The position numbers were made by a program, and so were the translations under genes. Shown piece by piece: positions 1-10,535 of a DNA stretch of 64,000 bases (within the stretch, counting starts at the first letter, position 1; each line of letters opens with the position of its first letter). The DNA is taken from contig NC_088296.1 of the NCBI RefSeq assembly GCF_032854445.1, positions 23,071,604-23,135,603 of the forward strand, in the 5' to 3' direction. The notes below the pieces were generated by a model, which did no database searches, was not told the DNA's origin, and was given only the letters and a program-made list of their open reading frames with translations. Source of the stretch: Liolophura sinensis. Its lineage: Eukaryota > Mollusca > Polyplacophora > Chitonida > Chitonidae.

Positions 1-883
1 TGTTTATTTCACTGGCTGTTCATTGGCTGTTAATTCTGTGTTTAAAAATAGTTGAATCCACCTGGAGCGTATATAAGCCGTGTTTTCTGTGCACAGAGGA
101 GGTATTTTTGCTGCATTCACTGGGAGCCAGGAGAGTGTGCTACGCTCTCGTATCGAGTCCATTATATTGATATGAGCTGGTGATGCCAGTTTCGTTTGGG
201 AGGACAGATTTTTATGCCGGCACCGTTTGTGTACCACAGTAGTACTGATGTCTGGTTTATGTGAATTTCTGCGGAAGTCACGTTTATTGGTGTTCGGATC
301 TTTATTATGACTATACAGTGTTGACTGTGTAATTTGTTTAACACGCTGACCTCACCTGACCGACAAGGTCGTCAAGGACTCTAAACTGAAGTTTTCAGTT
401 TTGCAAAGGACGTTCGTTCTGCCACAAGGTGACGTTACTCTACGTCTTTGGACGGCTCGTTTGTGAGCTTCTGCGGGAGCTGTGACTGCTCTAAAGTGAA
501 TTATACCTCCATGCCTGTATTTACCCTGTGTTGTGCTCTGCGGGTGTGACGTCATTCAAAGGCTTGACTGTTCCAGTTCTGTGTAACCTGTGTTTGCGTT
601 CGCTGACCTAGCGAAGTACCTGACTGGGACAATTTGTTACTTGTGTGAATTGTGTGTTTATCCCATGGTCTTTACGTTGGATCTCCTGGAATACGTTCCT
701 TGGGATGCAAAGGTGAACTGGAAACTTTTAAAGACCGGTAATACTGATGTGTATGTTTTTTATGTTGTTGTTGTTGAACTGTCTGTAAACTGTACGTCTC
801 ATTTTATATATAAAAGCCATCGTTTACGTTGTAATATTGAGTCACTGAGTCTGTTTTCTGTTGCTGTTTTCAATACCGTAACA
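1..883 (+). mobile_element. LTR (family A), left part cut by window edge
   Basis: This stretch is about 95% identical, in reverse complement, to the complete LTR at 3829-4828. Here the LTR reads on the plus strand: a TATATAAG box lies at 70-77 and the element ends in CCGTAACA at 883, matching the TG...CA rule. No primer-binding-site-like TGG follows 883, so this is either a solo LTR or the 3' LTR of an element to the left of the window; the upstream end is not visible. Open frames inside it have no recognisable domains and are treated as non-coding. Confidence 0.75.
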
Positions 884-1799
884 GTAATCACTATAGAAAT
901 TAACCTTAAGCGGAAAAAGTCTGTTTTATCTGACCCGTCCTTATTTCTCTGACTATCGCTGACCAACAGCTCTGCTTTCTTTTGCGTCTAGAGTTGGGAT
1001 TATTTGACAGCCTTTCCATATTATCGCATAACCTGTCAGTTAACAGTTTTTTGCGCCAACATAGATTACGTCACCGCACCTATAAAGGGCATAACTGCTA
1101 GGACAAACCAACACAATTTGCATTATCATCTCGGTCGAAGCCAACATACTTTCTCATTAAAAAGGCGTCATCGGGAGGCTGAAGCAATGGCACAGTACAG
1201 CCGTGAGTGACCCTCTAGGTAAATGGATGCTTTATGAAAGAGAACTGGAACATGCTCCATACATTTTTGCTAAACATGTGAAAACATTGCAAAAAACACG
1301 TGGAATACAAATTCAAAGAACAAATGTCTGTGCCGTAGCCATAACGCCTGCTGGTATGTTGTGGGTGATGGGAACAATACTAGCCTCCAACTCATGGTTT
1401 ATCATTTCCTGAAGAGAGGTTTCCTCCCACTTATGACCAGAGTCACTTTCATAACCAGATCCTTGGAACAACACGTTGACAGATTAAAAGAAGAGATTAA
1501 AGACATCTATATGAACTACAAAACCTTTTTATATAATGAATACACAACCAAGCAATTCAATGGCACGTTCATTGCACATTAAATTAATAAATTATCACAC
1601 GTTTACCTTTCTGAACACGTTGATGCCTTTCAAAATGAATAAGAGTCAAACTAAATCTTTATCGTAAATAAAATAAAAAAAACTAAAACATCGAGGGTGA
1701 AACGAAATGCAGTGACAACAGTGTATTATAGCCTATTTCTTTTAGAGAGTCGCCTATATTCCACTGTCTATAAAATCAGTCATAGTCGCTACCAAAAGT

Positions 1800-2540
1800 G
1801 CCTTTCGCCAGTGACACGTAACACAAACTCCACACATTGACATGTTGAACGTCTATATCATTGAAGTGAAAATGCAGTTAAAATACTTTTTTACTGATTC
1901 ATAATGCTAACCTCCAATAGCTTAGTTTCGACACCAAGAACTCATCGCCTCGAGTGACGTCATAATTATTCAAATGCAAGTTGCATGCTGGACAATGAGC
2001 GTGGAGAGTAATTTATTTTATACACCAACAAGCGGTTGGAACGAAACCCTCGTAGTAACGCAGCCTACACTACTGTCTCTGCGAATAGACTACCTGGCTT
2101 TAATTTCCTAACATCTGTCTCTACATCCACACAGCTTTGACATCATGTACTACAAGAGATAAGATAAAATTTATTTATTAAGGTTATATCATACTAAAAC
2201 ACATGTTAATGTGTAGAGTTTGTGTAAACAATTTGAAATATGTCAGTGTCTGCAACAGGGTTTACAGTTAAGTCGATAGCGGTATAGGTAATTGGTGGGC
2301 CTTCCGTCAAAACACATTGAACTCTCTCCAATAGGCAACACACCACTGTTTTTAAAATAATTATGACGTCACCCCAAGGCAATGAGCTCTTGCCGTCAAC
2401 ACCGAGGTTATGGACTTTAACATTATGAATTGGAAAATGTGTTCTACCTTCATTTTCCTTACAATAATAAAGACTTCCAACATATCCATGTGTAAAGGCA
2501 AAAGGGAATGTTGGTAGCAAGTATGACTTATTTTACAGAA
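1800..2540 (-). repeat. Dispersed repeat D, copy 1, with a 104-codon open frame
   Basis: Blocks of this region recur at about 54100-54700 at roughly 75-80% identity. One block is 1834-1950 against 54141-54260, and another is 2350-2510 against 54570-54700. The second block contains a minus-strand open frame (2206-2520) whose reading GSLYYCKEN is partly kept in the other copy (GSPYYCKEN), where it then meets a stop. This may be an old transposon or a duplicated exon; I do not recognise the protein. Confidence 0.45.
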
Positions 2541-2984
2541 AACTGAATATAGGCGATTTGCTAAAGAAATAGACTAATGTGATAATCATCGTGTTCTTTT
2601 CATAATACTGTATACGTATACATATACAGTTAGATACATGGACGGTACTTTCCGTTATGGGTGCGGCACGGTCAGCTCATTTATTCTCAAAATCCCGTTA
2701 CTAAACAGAGCTGAATTCGGTAAATGTTCGACAACACATACGACCAGATCACAAAAATACGTCTACAAGTTAACGATAGCACAAAGTTTTTAAATGCTAA
2801 TACTGTCTTGTTGAATCGTTATGACACACAAAGTGTGAGTTCAAATCCGCCCCTTGGCAAGACAAAGTGCCGCCGAGCGCTTAGTGTCACCTCAAGTTAT
2901 AACAAGCAGAGGAATTTAACGGCCTAGTTGATTTGACTTCATTTGATTAATTGATTTTTTTAAATTTGATTATGGTTTTAAATA

Positions 2985-3197
2985 TATAAAATATTTCGAG
3001 AATATTTCGCTTATGCAACGGCCGTTAGCATTATACTGGGAGGAAATCGGGCAGAGCCAGGAGACAAACCAGGACCTTTCAAAGCACGATTGGAATGGAA
3101 GTCAGCATGGGCTGGACTTGAACTCACAGCGATCACAATGGTTAGAGGCTCTTGGGTGATTGAGCTGCGCTAGCAAGCTAACCACCAGGCCACGGAT
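2985..3197 (-). repeat. tRNA-derived SINE (family S1)
   Basis: Read on the minus strand it begins with a tRNA-like head (GGCCTGGTGGTTAGC as A box, GTGAGTTCAAGTCC as B box) and continues into the body shared with copies at 21877, 25071, 31160, 36319, 44170 and 44652. The 3' tail runs into T-rich DNA near 2945-2985. The left boundary is approximate. Confidence 0.7.
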
Positions 3198-3828
3198 TTT
3201 GAACCCACACCTTGACCCTGATAGCTCAAAGCAGTCATATTAACCACATCTATGCCATGTTCAAATGTTGCCTGACATTTTGATAACCATGACCTATCGA
3301 AATTCCGAATGTCTTATAAGTTGATCGACAGCAGTCTAACATATGAAACAAATAAAACTGACTTAATATCGGTAGTGCTTTGTATGGTTTACCAAGGCAG
3401 GTATCCAGGATGATACACATTGTTAATGTCCAGGTTGCTAGAAAGTAGACAACGCTAGACCAAACGGATACATGTCTGTTTAGGTAAAGCAGTTCACATA
3501 ATGTGTTAAAGGCATATCGTGCGTATGAAGAAAGTTGAAAGCTCTTCAAAGTAAGCTTTATCCAATCCGCGGCAAGTTATTTCTACAATCCGAGAATTCA
3601 GCTATTTTCGCTGCCGTTAGCCGAGCTCTCCTATTCATTATAGGTTACGCACTGTTTTTCTTGCTATTTTTACAGTAAATTTGTCAACTTCAAGGTTAAC
3701 AATGTATATCCCCTTTCACGTGGTACCATACCATACCTCCACATGCAGCTTGTACTTCTCTCAACCCAGCATGACCACCCATTTTTTAAGCTGTGTTTTT
3801 TATGTATGTGAAAAGGGGGTGGGTAATA

Positions 3829-4828
3829 TGTTACGGTATTGAAAACAGCAACAGAAAACAGACTCAGTGACTCAATATTACAATGTAAACAATGCTTTAT
3901 ATATAAAATGAGACGTATAGTTTTACAGACAGTTCAACAACAACAACATAAAAAAAACATACATATCAGTATTACCGGTCTTTAAAAGTTTCCAGTTCAC
4001 CTTTGCATCCCAAGGAACGTATTCCAGGAGATCCAACGTAAAGACCATGGGATAAACACACAATTCACACAAGTCACAAATTGTCCCAGTCAGGTACTTC
4101 GCTAGGTTAGCGAACGCGAACACAGTACACAGGTTACACAGAACTGGAACAGTCAAGCCTTTGAATGACGTCACACCCGCAGAGCACAACACAGGGTAAA
4201 TCCAGGCATGGAGGTATAATCCACTTTAAAACAGTCACAGCTCCCGCAGAAACTCACAAACGAGCCGTTCAGAGACGTAGAGTAATGTCACCTTGTGGCA
4301 GAACGAACGTCCTTTGCAAAACTGAAAACTTCAGTTTAGAGTCCTTAACGACCTTGTCGGTCAGGTGAGGTCAGCGTGTTAAACAAATTACACAGTCCAC
4401 ACTGTATAATCATAATAAAGATCCGAACACCAATAAACGTGACTTCCGCAGAAATTCACTTAAACCAGACATCAGTACAACTGTGGTACACAAACGGTGC
4501 CGGCATAGAAATCTGTCCTCCCAAACGAATCTGGCATCACCGCCTCATATCAATATAATGGACTCGATACGAGAGCGTCGCACACTCTCCTGGCTCTCAG
4601 TGGATGCAGCAAAAATACCTCCTCTCTGCACAGAAAGCACGGCTTATATACGTTCAGGTGGATTCAACGGTCTTAAACACAGAATTAACAGCCAATGAAA
4701 TAAACGAAGCATTGAACAAGGTGCTTTCGATCCGGTCCACGCTGTACACATATAACAGGGCCTGTTATGCTTTCACAAAGGTCCGCAGACTAACAGTACA
4801 TGAAAACGTTAAATAGTCATACATAACA
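3829..4828 (-). mobile_element. Solo LTR, family A, with 4-bp target duplication
   Basis: On the minus strand the unit begins TGTTATGTATGA and ends CCGTAACA, giving TG...CA ends with short inverted termini (TGTTAT/GTAACA). It is flanked by the direct repeat AATA at 3825-3828 and 4829-4832. A TATA box (TATATAAG, minus strand) is at 4643-4650. It is the inverted partner of the LTR at 1-883. No PBS, polypurine tract or coding DNA adjoins it, so it is a solo LTR left by recombination. Its length is 1000 bp. Confidence 0.8.
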
Positions 4829-4832
4829 AATA

Positions 4833-5990
4833 ACACTGGGCAAAAAGGTTTCACTGCTATACAAAACACGCAAAATTCTGATATATTGTAGTTTATCTAG
4901 TTGCAAAGGTTGCTTTAACAGTGCAGTTATGTATTGTCTATAAACCACCTAAAATGTCTGTGCTGCAGTGCCTAATCAGTGCTCCTTCACACATCGATTC
5001 GGGGGCAAATCCTAGACTTATTTGCCCGAATCACATGCGCAATTTTTTTGAAAAGAATTAGGGAAACGGGACGAAAAGGAAAACGTGTTGGAGTAAACAT
5101 GTCTCAAGTACTGTCTGGTGCATTGTTTATCTCCTTCCAACTGATTTCTCTCCAACACGTTTTCCTTTTCGTCCCGTTTCCCTAATTCTCTTCCGTTTAA
5201 TTTACTTTCCTTCCGGTTGAATGCTTTAATACGCCTTAGTGAAGCCTGTGCTATACACTAACATCAAACTCGGATATTATACAAGATCAAGTAAACTGCT
5301 AATGTGTAGTGTTCTTTATTTTCTTGTAGGCCTAAATCCTCACGAAAACCTCTGAGCTATTTTTGAACTTCATCTCACTTGGATGTGGGGTGTCAGTATC
5401 ACCTAGTCCGTGGTCCCAAATGACGACCTATTTCAAATGTCACGTGACTATATTGATATGATAACTTTGGAAGCAGTCTAAAGAGATTAGAAGTACAGAC
5501 ATACATACACGTATATCAGTTATTAGTAACTTGGTAATGTAAGTCATGTTTTAAGTTATTTGAAACATCAGGACGAGCTTTATTCAAGTGCGAGTTAGTT
5601 GTAAATGTGGTCTTCAATATTTTTCCCCATTTTTCTTCCCGAATAAAAAGACACTTGAAAAAATAATTTTGTATGGTGGGTATTTGGGACTCCCTCTTGG
5701 TATATTGCCTTTGTGTAGACATGTTATAAATGAGGTTCTAACACAAGGTTAATAATATATTCGCAGTTAATAATATATATTTTCGTCTTCGTAGTTTTCA
5801 TATACAATATAAATACATCAAAATTAACATATCTCGGGTCATAATTCGGTTTGTATATAAACTACACCTTTACTTTCAAACAATTTTTAAATATGTATCA
5901 CATCATTGTTTAGAGCATTATTATGTAAAAACAATATGTACCAAGATGTGGTCCCAAATATCCGCTATAGAACAATATTCTCAAATAACC
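4833..5990. other. Unassigned DNA with a perfect hairpin
   Basis: No gene is recognisable here. The one clear structure is the inverted repeat at 5054-5189. The rest is AT-rich, without domain-bearing open frames. Confidence 0.5.
5054..5189. repeat. Perfect 40-bp inverted repeat, 56-bp loop
   Basis: The arms 5054-5093 and 5150-5189 are exact reverse complements and read AGAATTAGGGAAACGGGACG at the left outer end. Arms this long without mismatch suggest a recent event or ongoing homogenisation. There is no transposase or clear target duplication beside it. Confidence 0.9.
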
Positions 5991-5991
5991 T

Positions 5992-6310
5992 TTTCTGCGG
6001 AGCCGTAAAAGAGACATGGCGATTTTCGTTTTTTAAGTATGACTTTTGTATAATTTTTTCCATTTTTCCAATCGGATTATCTGCTGCTTCGCGCTTTTAT
6101 TGAAACACTGTCATTGGCTGATTAACTAGAAGCCCGACTTAGTTATGTCGGCGCCCGAGATAATCATCTAATGACAGTGTCGCATACATGCGTGTTTCAA
6201 CAAAAGAAAGTTTTACTTTAAAAACAAGAAAAAATCCGACTGATAAAGTGGAATAAAAAAAACCCCAGAAAACCGCCATGTCCCTTTTCAGGGTTCCATA
6301 CTTTTCTGTT
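5992..6310. mobile_element. Fold-back element (long-TIR MITE-like)
   Basis: The two halves are imperfect reverse complements over about 140 bp each. GACATGGCG near 6012 pairs with CGCCATGTC near 6273, and the centre CACTGTCATTGGCTGATTA pairs with TAATCATCTAATGACAGTG. The arms have diverged by indels in T/A runs. It encodes nothing. A non-autonomous fold-back transposon is the simplest reading; the exact ends were not determined. Confidence 0.6.
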
Positions 6311-8298
6311 AAACGAAAAAATTGAAAAAAATATAAAAGGCTATATTTGCAAATAAGTTTCCACGCGCTTCCATCTCATTTGTACATCATTTCTCTGTTC
6401 TCTTCTCCTTCAACCGATGTAGATATATATCTATATACAGACTCAGACATGTAGCTCATATAGACATGTATCACGATAAATACACTTTCACTGCTGTGTT
6501 TTTTTTTATGTCGTTTAAGTCGAGTCGCGAAGGTCGTTGTACTGTTCTAGGCCAAAAAAAGATATTACAAGCTTTACATGTCAGACAAATGGCCATCAAG
6601 CACTGTCCAGGAAGTACTTTAATTTACTTGTTTAAATTTTTTTCAGCCAAGTAAGTGTATTTGACACTTTGAATTACGGGTCTATTTTCCTGACTACATT
6701 AGAGCTAATTACGTTACTTAAGGTTTTCTCACTTTAGAAGCCAAGACTGCTTGATACCACCATTCCAAATACACACATATATATATATATATGAAGCCAT
6801 GAATATGATCACCAAATGGACTTTGCAACAAACTATTTCAGTCAAAAACTTAAGCTGTTTTCCATCAGCGTTCCAGGCGTCCACGCATGTTAGTCTTTTA
6901 CCTCTTCGGGTGGCTCAAAGGCCAAGACAGCACATGGCTAAAATATATATGTCAATCGAAAGTGGGCTAATCTACTTGTTGTATCATACTTTATTATTTT
7001 AGTGAGAGATTTCACTAATAACAGGTAGAACAAAATGAAAATAGTACACAAATAGCTCGTGTGAATCGAAGCAGCCATATTGAGAATTTTATCGAATCAA
7101 ACACGTTGCTATCAGTTTGCGCGGCTTAAGTTGTGACGTAGCATTTAGTCATTCACTCCATGATGTTATACATGATATGCACGTGCATAAGACGTCATTT
7201 TGAGATCGTTTGCAACAATTTAGTTACTTGTAGCGGAAGGGCAGTTTCACACAGCGTTAGTTGTGGGACAGGTTTATATCATTTACATACCACCTCAAAG
7301 GTAACATTAGTTGATGTACAAGGCGTGTAATATTCAACACGGTGTCACAAAATATGTCAGACAATCAGTACAGTAGCATACCGTCTCGGGCCAAACCGTA
7401 AATTCATCTGCCCAGAAGACCCTAGATCTAGTTAGGCATGCTGTTCAAATTATACAAATACATTTTTTGTGGTTCATTTTAGAGCTTAGTCAGCAGTTTC
7501 TAAAAAAAAAAAAAATTTAGCAGTGTCTCTGATATATATATATATATATCAGAGACACTGCTAAATTCATCAGGGATCTTGAAGATTTGTGGAAATGAGT
7601 AGGCAGGATCTCATCGCACGCTTAAAACTAACAAGGCCTACATCTTATGATATAATTTATCTCTTTCATCAGAACTGAAGACTTTAAATTTTACTCCCAT
7701 GTCTTTCTCGTACTTTCTCGCACTTTCCAGCCGAATATCCGGTGCCCATTATGGCTCCACGGTCCTATAAATGACGTACAATAAGATCTGGGTTTGTGTA
7801 TTCTGGCGCCACAATGGTACCATCGTGGCCGTACGATCGGAACACCGCGGCACATGATTTTACGCCATCGACATAACCGTTACTTGTGTCCGTTCCTGGG
7901 GCGAGTCAAAGTGAAAACTCTATAACAGTGTAACTATTTAGACAGCCGAAATTATTTACTAAAGCTAATGGTGATTAATCGCCTATGTTCCCAATCTTCA
8001 CAAACGTGTGCATTTAAAATCTCCATTGTATTAATATATGTTCCGTGCACATGTATGCGTGCACAATGGTCCCAGTGGTGGGCTACAAACACCGGTGCTA
8101 CAGACTCGTAAATTGCAGGAAAACAACTGATAAATGACAAATCAAATCGATGAGATGCCAGTGGGAAAAAACCGAAAAACAAATAAAATGGTCAGCATGA
8201 AAATGGAAAATATAACTAAAGTGGTATTGTTGTACTTTCGTACATCAACGACCCGATGACTTGCAGTGTGAATATACGTCTGTACCCGTCAACACGGT
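6311..8298. other. Unassigned AT-rich DNA
   Basis: About 2 kb with no recognisable gene. It holds a (TA)n run at 6777-6793 and the palindrome at 7514-7567. Short open frames have no motifs. Confidence 0.5.
7514..7567. repeat. 54-bp perfect palindrome with (TA)n centre
   Basis: AATTTAGCAGTGTCTCTGAT runs through an alternating TA core into its exact reverse complement, leaving no loop. It can extrude as a cruciform. A run of A's lies just upstream (7502-7515). Confidence 0.9.
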
Positions 8299-8302
8299 CT
8301 AG

Positions 8303-9339
8303 TATTATAGTCTTGGTTCTGTCCTGATGCTAGCACCCTTTGCCGTTTACAAAGGTTTGCTATAAGTAGAGCTGTAATAAGAAATACGAAGCCAGTCAGT
8401 CAATTATCGAGCACACAAGTGGAAGTCTTCTTTTATTAAAGAGACAAATATTAAGATAAACAGGTGCATACATGTATATCCGTAACATTTGCACCGCTTA
8501 TTTACAAGTATATAAATGTATTTAATATTTAACAATAATATTCGACAAACCGTAAATTATATAATATTCGATAATCGTACTTATGAATCAATACGTACAT
8601 GTAATACAATTTAACTATAGGTCTTACGCTGGGACACCTGTTACTTACCTGTAATAAGAAATACGAAGCCAGTCAGTCAATTATCGAGCACACAAGTGGA
8701 AGTGAAGTCCTACCACTCTGTGCCCGACTTTATAGCTGACCGACGTGGCAACGCATTCACAGAACAGGCAAGAACAAGTGTCTCCACGGACGACCGTAAC
8801 CTTGTACAGGCGCCCTAGAGAGCGGCCCTTTCTATACATGCACGCTCCCGCTAATCGGGCTAATCCTCTACCCCGAGTCATTCATAATGACTCGGTAGCA
8901 GATGGGTATCCCGACCACAGGAGCGCTTACATACAATCTTTAAACATGTAGGTAAACATGTAGGTAAATATACGATATATTCTATATGAGTAAATAGGTG
9001 TAGCATATTGATTTACATATACACCAAATGATACATTTTATTATTAATTTAATACAGTGGTATGCCCTGTGACGTAAGTAAGTAATACATGGAGTAATAT
9101 GTGAGTATAATATAACTTAAATAACATACTGGAAATGGTGTGTGCATGCTGTGACGTGCATGTACACACCTTATCTTATACAATTCTATCCGTCTGAGTA
9201 AGGGCTAATACATATATCAAATAATACAAACAATACTGTCAATATAATATAACAAATAAATAATGTGATTATACATGTAATGAATCATATAAACAACATG
9301 GTCAATATATAAATAATCGTAATTATGTAACCTATAACA
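8303..9339 (-). repeat. 3' LTR of the gypsy element
   Basis: A 1037-bp LTR, read on the minus strand as TGTTATAGG...CTATAATA; the usual terminal CA is TA here and in the partner LTR. TATAAAG is at 8728-8734 (minus) and AATAAA at 8432-8437 (minus). A 55-bp block occurs twice (8372-8426 and 8649-8703). The 66-codon open frame at 8681-8881 is repeated in the other LTR and overlaps promoter sequence, so I do not call it a gene. Confidence 0.95.
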
Positions 9340-9349
9340 TTTCCTCCTT
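9340..9349 (-). promoter_or_regulatory. Polypurine tract
   Basis: On the minus strand AAGGAGGAAA directly abuts the TG start of the 3' LTR. This is the expected position and composition of the RNase-H-resistant primer for plus-strand DNA synthesis. Confidence 0.85.
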
Positions 9350-9413
9350 GGTAAAAAATGTTTGGTCCTCCAAACTCAATATACCTAGTATTAGGACACT
9401 AGCCAATACATGT

Positions 9414-9926
9414 TTACAGTAATTCTGATGTTAGATTTCCATAGTTCATGAAAGGTGCAGATGGCACAGTAGGATATATCTCATTTTGAGATTTATCCAG
9501 GGCTTGGGAAAACCCGTTATGTGTTAATATTATATTTGCAAAAAATGTATTGTTCAAAATTTTCCGAATTTTACGTGCTTTCAAAATATTGATTTCAATA
9601 TGGGCAGGAATTTTAAAATTTGTGTTTGTCGATTTATTGATAACACTCCAATTCTGCCAGTTAACACGTAATTGAGGGCGAAGGGAACCAATAACATGTA
9701 TGTTCGTTATAGAAGTTGGAGGTGAAATGTTCCAGTATTCAGGACAAAAATGAAGGCTTATGAGATTGACAGTCTCGCAATGATCAGCAGAGCATAGCTG
9801 AAGGCTAAGCACAGTCTTCTTAGATTTTGACAAATAGTAGTGACATATAAAGATACCAAGTGCAACAATAATAACGGTAATGATTTGGTATACAACAAAG
9901 TTTAATATATCACAATCAGGGGACAC
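9414..9926 (-). pseudogene. Env-like third gene, C-terminal part (transmembrane and tail)
   Basis: This 170-codon frame lies between pol and the 3' LTR, the usual place for env in env-bearing gypsy elements. It has a hydrophobic span of about 22 residues near its start (around VVYQIITVIIVALGIFI), then basic residues, fitting a membrane anchor and inner tail. The frame stays open about 75 bases upstream of the first possible start and overlaps the end of the 9973-10314 frame, offset by one base. The two were therefore probably one gene, separated by a one-base indel or a programmed shift. I see no family-level match that proves envelope function, so env-like rests on position, signal peptide and anchor. 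Confidence 0.6.
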
Positions 9927-9972
9927 ATGCTGTGACGGGCTTTCAGCTTCTGTCCAATCAAATGACGGTAAA

Positions 9973-10314
9973 TCACTTGATGCGAATGCTTTGGTGAGGT
10001 ATCAATTTATTTATGTGATGAATACTTGCATTTATTTGTTCTGCCACCCTGTCTCGTAAGGAATTCATGTGACCAAACATATTTCTAAGCAATGGGCATC
10101 CCTTATCGTTTGAATGACACATCTGCAAACTTGGCATTTTGACTGGCTGTAGCAGATTTATCTGGTAAGTGTGATACCAATAATCTTGAGAAAAATAGAT
10201 TGTTCCCTTACTTTGGAACACAACGCCATAATTTATCCTCTGTTCGACGGATCGTTCAGCCGCTGCTAACGTATTGAAAAGGGACATCAACGTTGCAAGA
10301 CACACTAGACTCAT
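9973..10314 (-). pseudogene. Env-like third gene, N-terminal part (signal peptide)
   Basis: The best ATG is at 10314; the open frame extends to 10347 but only through a TTG. The first 19 residues (MSLVCLATLMSLFNTLAAA) look like a cleavable signal peptide. The following roughly 95 residues hold cysteines and one N-glycosylation motif (NAS). The frame ends at a TGA at 9973-9975, just where the next frame (C-terminal part, with membrane span) opens. It begins about 220 bp after pol ends, so expression would need a spliced or subgenomic message. A non-env accessory membrane protein is the alternative. Confidence 0.6.
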
Positions 10315-10535
10315 CCAGATTATTTTTCCACTTCCCACAAGAAACAAAATTCGAGTGAGTTTCCGATGTGAAGGGTAACGTTAAGCCCTTCTAGCACTAT
10401 ATTTAAATGGATAGTCACAAGAACGAAACGAAAGTGAAGTAGGGAAGAATAACCGAATTGTTCTAATGTCGTTTGAACGAACCGTACCGCGATAATTAGG
10501 AATAAATTTTATGGTTGTGATAGTATCTATTTTGT

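Larger units (their letters stand above)
884..3824. other. Unassigned DNA between two inverted LTRs
   Basis: About 2.9 kb with no recognisable gene. It contains a dispersed repeat (about 1800-2540) and a SINE (about 2985-3197), listed separately. Short open frames at 1203-1582 and 3250-3549 show no motif I recognise and no coherent exon structure. Confidence 0.5.

Noticed and set aside
1-4828. One large DNA transposon with about 0.9-kb terminal inverted repeats
   Set aside because: The right arm has its own complete TG...CA ends, a TATA box and a 4-bp target duplication, fitting an independent solo LTR; the interior shows no transposase.
8681-8881. 66-codon open frame present identically in both LTRs (also 16012-16212)
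   Set aside because: It overlaps the TATA region and is identical only because the LTRs are copies of each other; no domain.
9973-10347. Start of the env-like frame at 10347
   Set aside because: That start is a TTG; the ATG at 10314 is placed directly before a good signal peptide.
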